Below are positions 49,936 to 52,494 of a stretch of DNA of 52,494 nucleotides, piece by piece. The stretch covers positions 148,196 to 200,689 of the forward strand of contig NW_020170395.1 in assembly GCF_000524195.1 (NCBI RefSeq), read 5' to 3'. The notes below the pieces were generated by a model, which was given only the letters and a program-made list of their open reading frames with translations, was not told where the DNA came from and ran no database searches. The DNA is from Echinococcus granulosus. Lineage: Eukaryota; Platyhelminthes; Cestoda; Cyclophyllidea; Taeniidae. The translations under genes and the position numbers were made by a program. Position 1 is the first letter of the stretch. Each line of letters starts with the position of its first letter.

Positions 49936-52494
49936 CCAGCGATGGTCCCGAATACCACGTAGTCGCTGCAGTGGGCAGAGTACATGTACCCGAAATCTCA
50001 ACGAAATTTCCAAATAGGCATTGACGTCTTCACACGCGAGCATCAGTAGGGCAACGATCGGTGGATCTGTAGAAAAATGTTGGGTACACGTGAGAAAGTC
50101 GTGTCCAACGTCACTATGAAAAATGCCACCTGAATGCGACGTCGTAAACGACTGCGTCAACCACATATTGAAGAAGCAGCAGCAGCGGTAGCAGCCCAAC
50201 ATACCTCTCTACTAAGGGTCATACTGCTGCCCTACACGCCTTGCAGATACTCCCACCACTTGTGGACTCCGTTGGACAGAATACCATAAGGCAGAAGAAC
50301 CGGATTGTCCGTCTCGTGAATCAGGATGACTGCCAGGTAAGGAAGTAGTAGAACGAAGTGATACTGACCATTTTGACTGGGGGAGCTGCTCCAAATGGAT
50401 GCCCGCAGCGCCAGAAAGCGTTCACGTTTTGATTTCCCCGAGCTTTCCATTGTCTTGGCTACCTGCCAGATATTCAAGGACACCGCACTCTCCCTCAATC
50501 TATCCTAGTTAGCTGATAGGATAAGTACACTAATGCTCACTACAAACCCAAAGTTAATTAAACACCGTCGACACGTGGGGTTGACCCACCTCTGGGTGTC
50601 GACAGCCCCCAATATCCCGTCTGCTATCACGTTCACACTCACCGTACCCCTTACATGTAAGGCCACCCGACAGGATTCAAGCTCACGCACATCAATATGA
50701 GGTCACAATACTACCTCACACGTTTGAGTGCTAATAAACATCAATTGCCATCACTTCAAAATGAACAATCTCATTGTGAATACGGCGGACCTACAAGTCA
50801 TTTGGGTGGCGTACTACACTTGCTTTATATGGGGGCCATTTTCCGGGTTTCTACAACGTCCAACCATGCTTTGACTATTCCAGCTGTTATTGTTGGTATT
50901 GTCCAATCACAGTTGAATGCTGTGGGTGTTGAGTGACCAAGTTTTGACCCAAAAAGTTCTTAGACAATATAGCGCTATTAGTTAAAAGTTAGTTAATGCG
51001 CATGTGTGAGAAGATCTAAGCACTGAAGCTGCCTGTCAACTTGACTTCAGGCAGGAGTCGTGCTTCAACCGATTCCCCCCCATGCATTCCCGTCTTGCGA
51101 ACGTTAAGCATGACTGGATTGCAGGCAATCCACTGGACTTGCGTAGGGGGCGAAAAGGGGAATCGCGGAATGATTCATCGCCCCATTCCTACATTCTCCA
51201 TGCAAAGCTGCCTTCAATCAACACGAAAAAGGAAAATTTGCAAGTCGTAAAACTTTAGTGGGCGAAACAAAGGCGCCTGAACATCCATTCGCTGCCGCCT
51301 GGCCACGCCGCTATGGATGCGCCGCCGTCTCAATGCGACACGTGGTTTCTCATTGAGCTTGTGTGCGCACCACTGGGCGGAGGAGTTGGAGTGTATGTGG
51401 CTAGTCAACACAGCGAATGTAGGCAAATAGCTGGAAGTGGAATCTTGCGTTCGACTTTGAGTTGTGAAATCTTGCATTGATCATATGTAGCATTCTACAT
51501 TGATGGCCATTGCCTAAATGTCAACAATCCCACGTTGTAGATAGCGAACCAAACCCTTTCGGATGAACAATTATGAGGGATGAAGGAAGCGACACGGTCC
51601 TAGGCTATCTGCGAAAGTGTTCGGCAAAATAATTATATGGCATTTGAATATGAATGCTGACTTCACAACGCCCTTGCAAAGGGGCCTTGAGTTCTAAAAG
51701 TCGACAATGACACCTTTGTAATAACTAGAAAATGAAGACCAGTCAAAGTGAAACAGGGGATCTGAATAAATAGCCAGGAGTGATGCTTTAGGGAACAGAC
51801 GACTGCAATTATAGCACACTGTCACCGATGTTGACATTTGCTCTCAGTGAGTTTGCCCATTCGATCCATTGACACGATTCTTCTTTATCCTCATGGGAAT
51901 AACCAATCCTAGATTGACGCGCAGTCCTTGGTCGCGATTGCACCGTCACAATCGCCACAGCCATCACCATCATCATCATCGTCGTCGCCGTCGTCGTCAA
52001 GTGTCCATAAATGCAGACATTCAATGGCTTCACATGTCGCAGTTGACACTGCTGACCAAATTTTAGCCAATACTGTATAATTTTGACCTCATGCTATTAC
52101 TGCTTTCGAAAAAACCCATGAATTTAGCTATTTTTGACAAACACTTCACCAGTGCATGCAATGAATCAAACACAAAACACCTAACCGTCTTCAGTATGGG
52201 CACCGTTGGACATCGACCCAGGTAATGGCCACAACTTGCTGGGCAGAAGGGAGTTTGTGAAGATGGTGAGTCATCTGCACAAGCATTTTCTTTGCTTTGT
52301 GTCCAAACAGGGACGAGGAACGCGAGGTAGTGATAACCCATGTGACTGTAGATGGATCCATATTAATGGTGTAAAAGAGTATTTTTAATGGGTTCTCTTT
52401 ACAATAGCAGGCATTTTCTTCATTGTCATTCCATGACTATGGCTAATTTGAGGAGTCGTGTACAATAAGCTACGTTTTTGCAATGACAAAGTGC
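49936..52494. other. Gene-poor right end of the window
   Basis: The first few hundred bases may still be the tail of the retroelement. Two minus-strand frames, 50232-50498 (88 codons, with a hydrophobic middle) and 51214-51477 (87 codons, basic), are unrecognised and may be chance or exons of a gene beyond the window. A CAT/CGT triplet repeat lies at 51961-51998. Nothing else is supported. Confidence 0.4.
51961..51998. repeat. Triplet microsatellite (CAT/CGT)
   Basis: An imperfect run of CAT then CGT/CGC triplets, in no recognised gene. Confidence 0.75.

Noticed and set aside
50232..50498. Minus-strand frame of 88 codons with a hydrophobic middle
   Set aside because: Unrecognised; may be antisense to the decayed retroelement tail or an exon of a gene not otherwise visible.
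1..52494. CRISPR arrays, operons, prophage or other prokaryotic systems
   Set aside because: The window is spliceosomal-intron DNA of an animal; no direct-repeat arrays or polycistronic gene runs were seen.

Overview
This is eukaryotic, intron-rich nuclear DNA from an animal. Every confident gene is a metazoan-type multi-exon gene. Several introns are extremely short (29, 33, 34 and 38 nt), which together with a degenerate Gypsy-class retroelement suggests a flatworm, perhaps a tapeworm or fluke. The species cannot be fixed from the window alone, and the flatworm call is an inference. I rebuilt the gene models by hand: each exon was joined at GT-AG (twice GC-AG) sites where reading frame and alignment to the remembered vertebrate family agreed. 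All six closed models keep frame from end to end.

Layout. (1) 1-12637, plus strand: the 3' part of a Notch receptor gene. It has eleven exons encoding eight EGF repeats, two LNR modules, the heterodimerisation region with a furin-type site, a membrane helix, a RAM motif, an ankyrin domain and a PEST-like tail. The 5' part lies outside the window. (2) 15276-20006, minus strand: complete mRNA capping enzyme (triphosphatase plus guanylyltransferase), seven exons, 691 aa. (3) 22389-33481, minus strand: complete TBL1/TBL1XR1 co-repressor subunit (LisH, F-box-like, WD40), eleven exons, 669 aa. (4) 35249-38094, minus strand: complete B-box zinc-finger protein of 358 aa in nine exons, one of them only 23 nt. 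(5) 38882-39524, minus strand: RNase H2 subunit C, 121 aa, two exons separated by a GC-AG intron. (6) 39822-46839, plus strand: a SEPT7-like septin, seven exons, 491 aa, head-to-head with RNase H2C. (7) 47010-52494: no recognised host gene; a broken Gypsy-type polyprotein remnant lies at about 48880-49935.

The genes are ordinary single-copy housekeeping and developmental genes and do not form an operon or a dedicated system. Notch and TBL1 do meet in biology, because TBL1/TBLR1 belongs to the NCoR/SMRT co-repressor machinery that acts on Notch target genes, but their adjacency here is probably chance.

I found no evidence of a wholly new biological system. The most unusual points are the Notch architecture (only two LNRs, a large insertion inside one EGF repeat, another inside the ankyrin domain), a septin that lacks the switch-I threonine, two GC-AG introns, and the micro-exon and mini-introns of the B-box gene.
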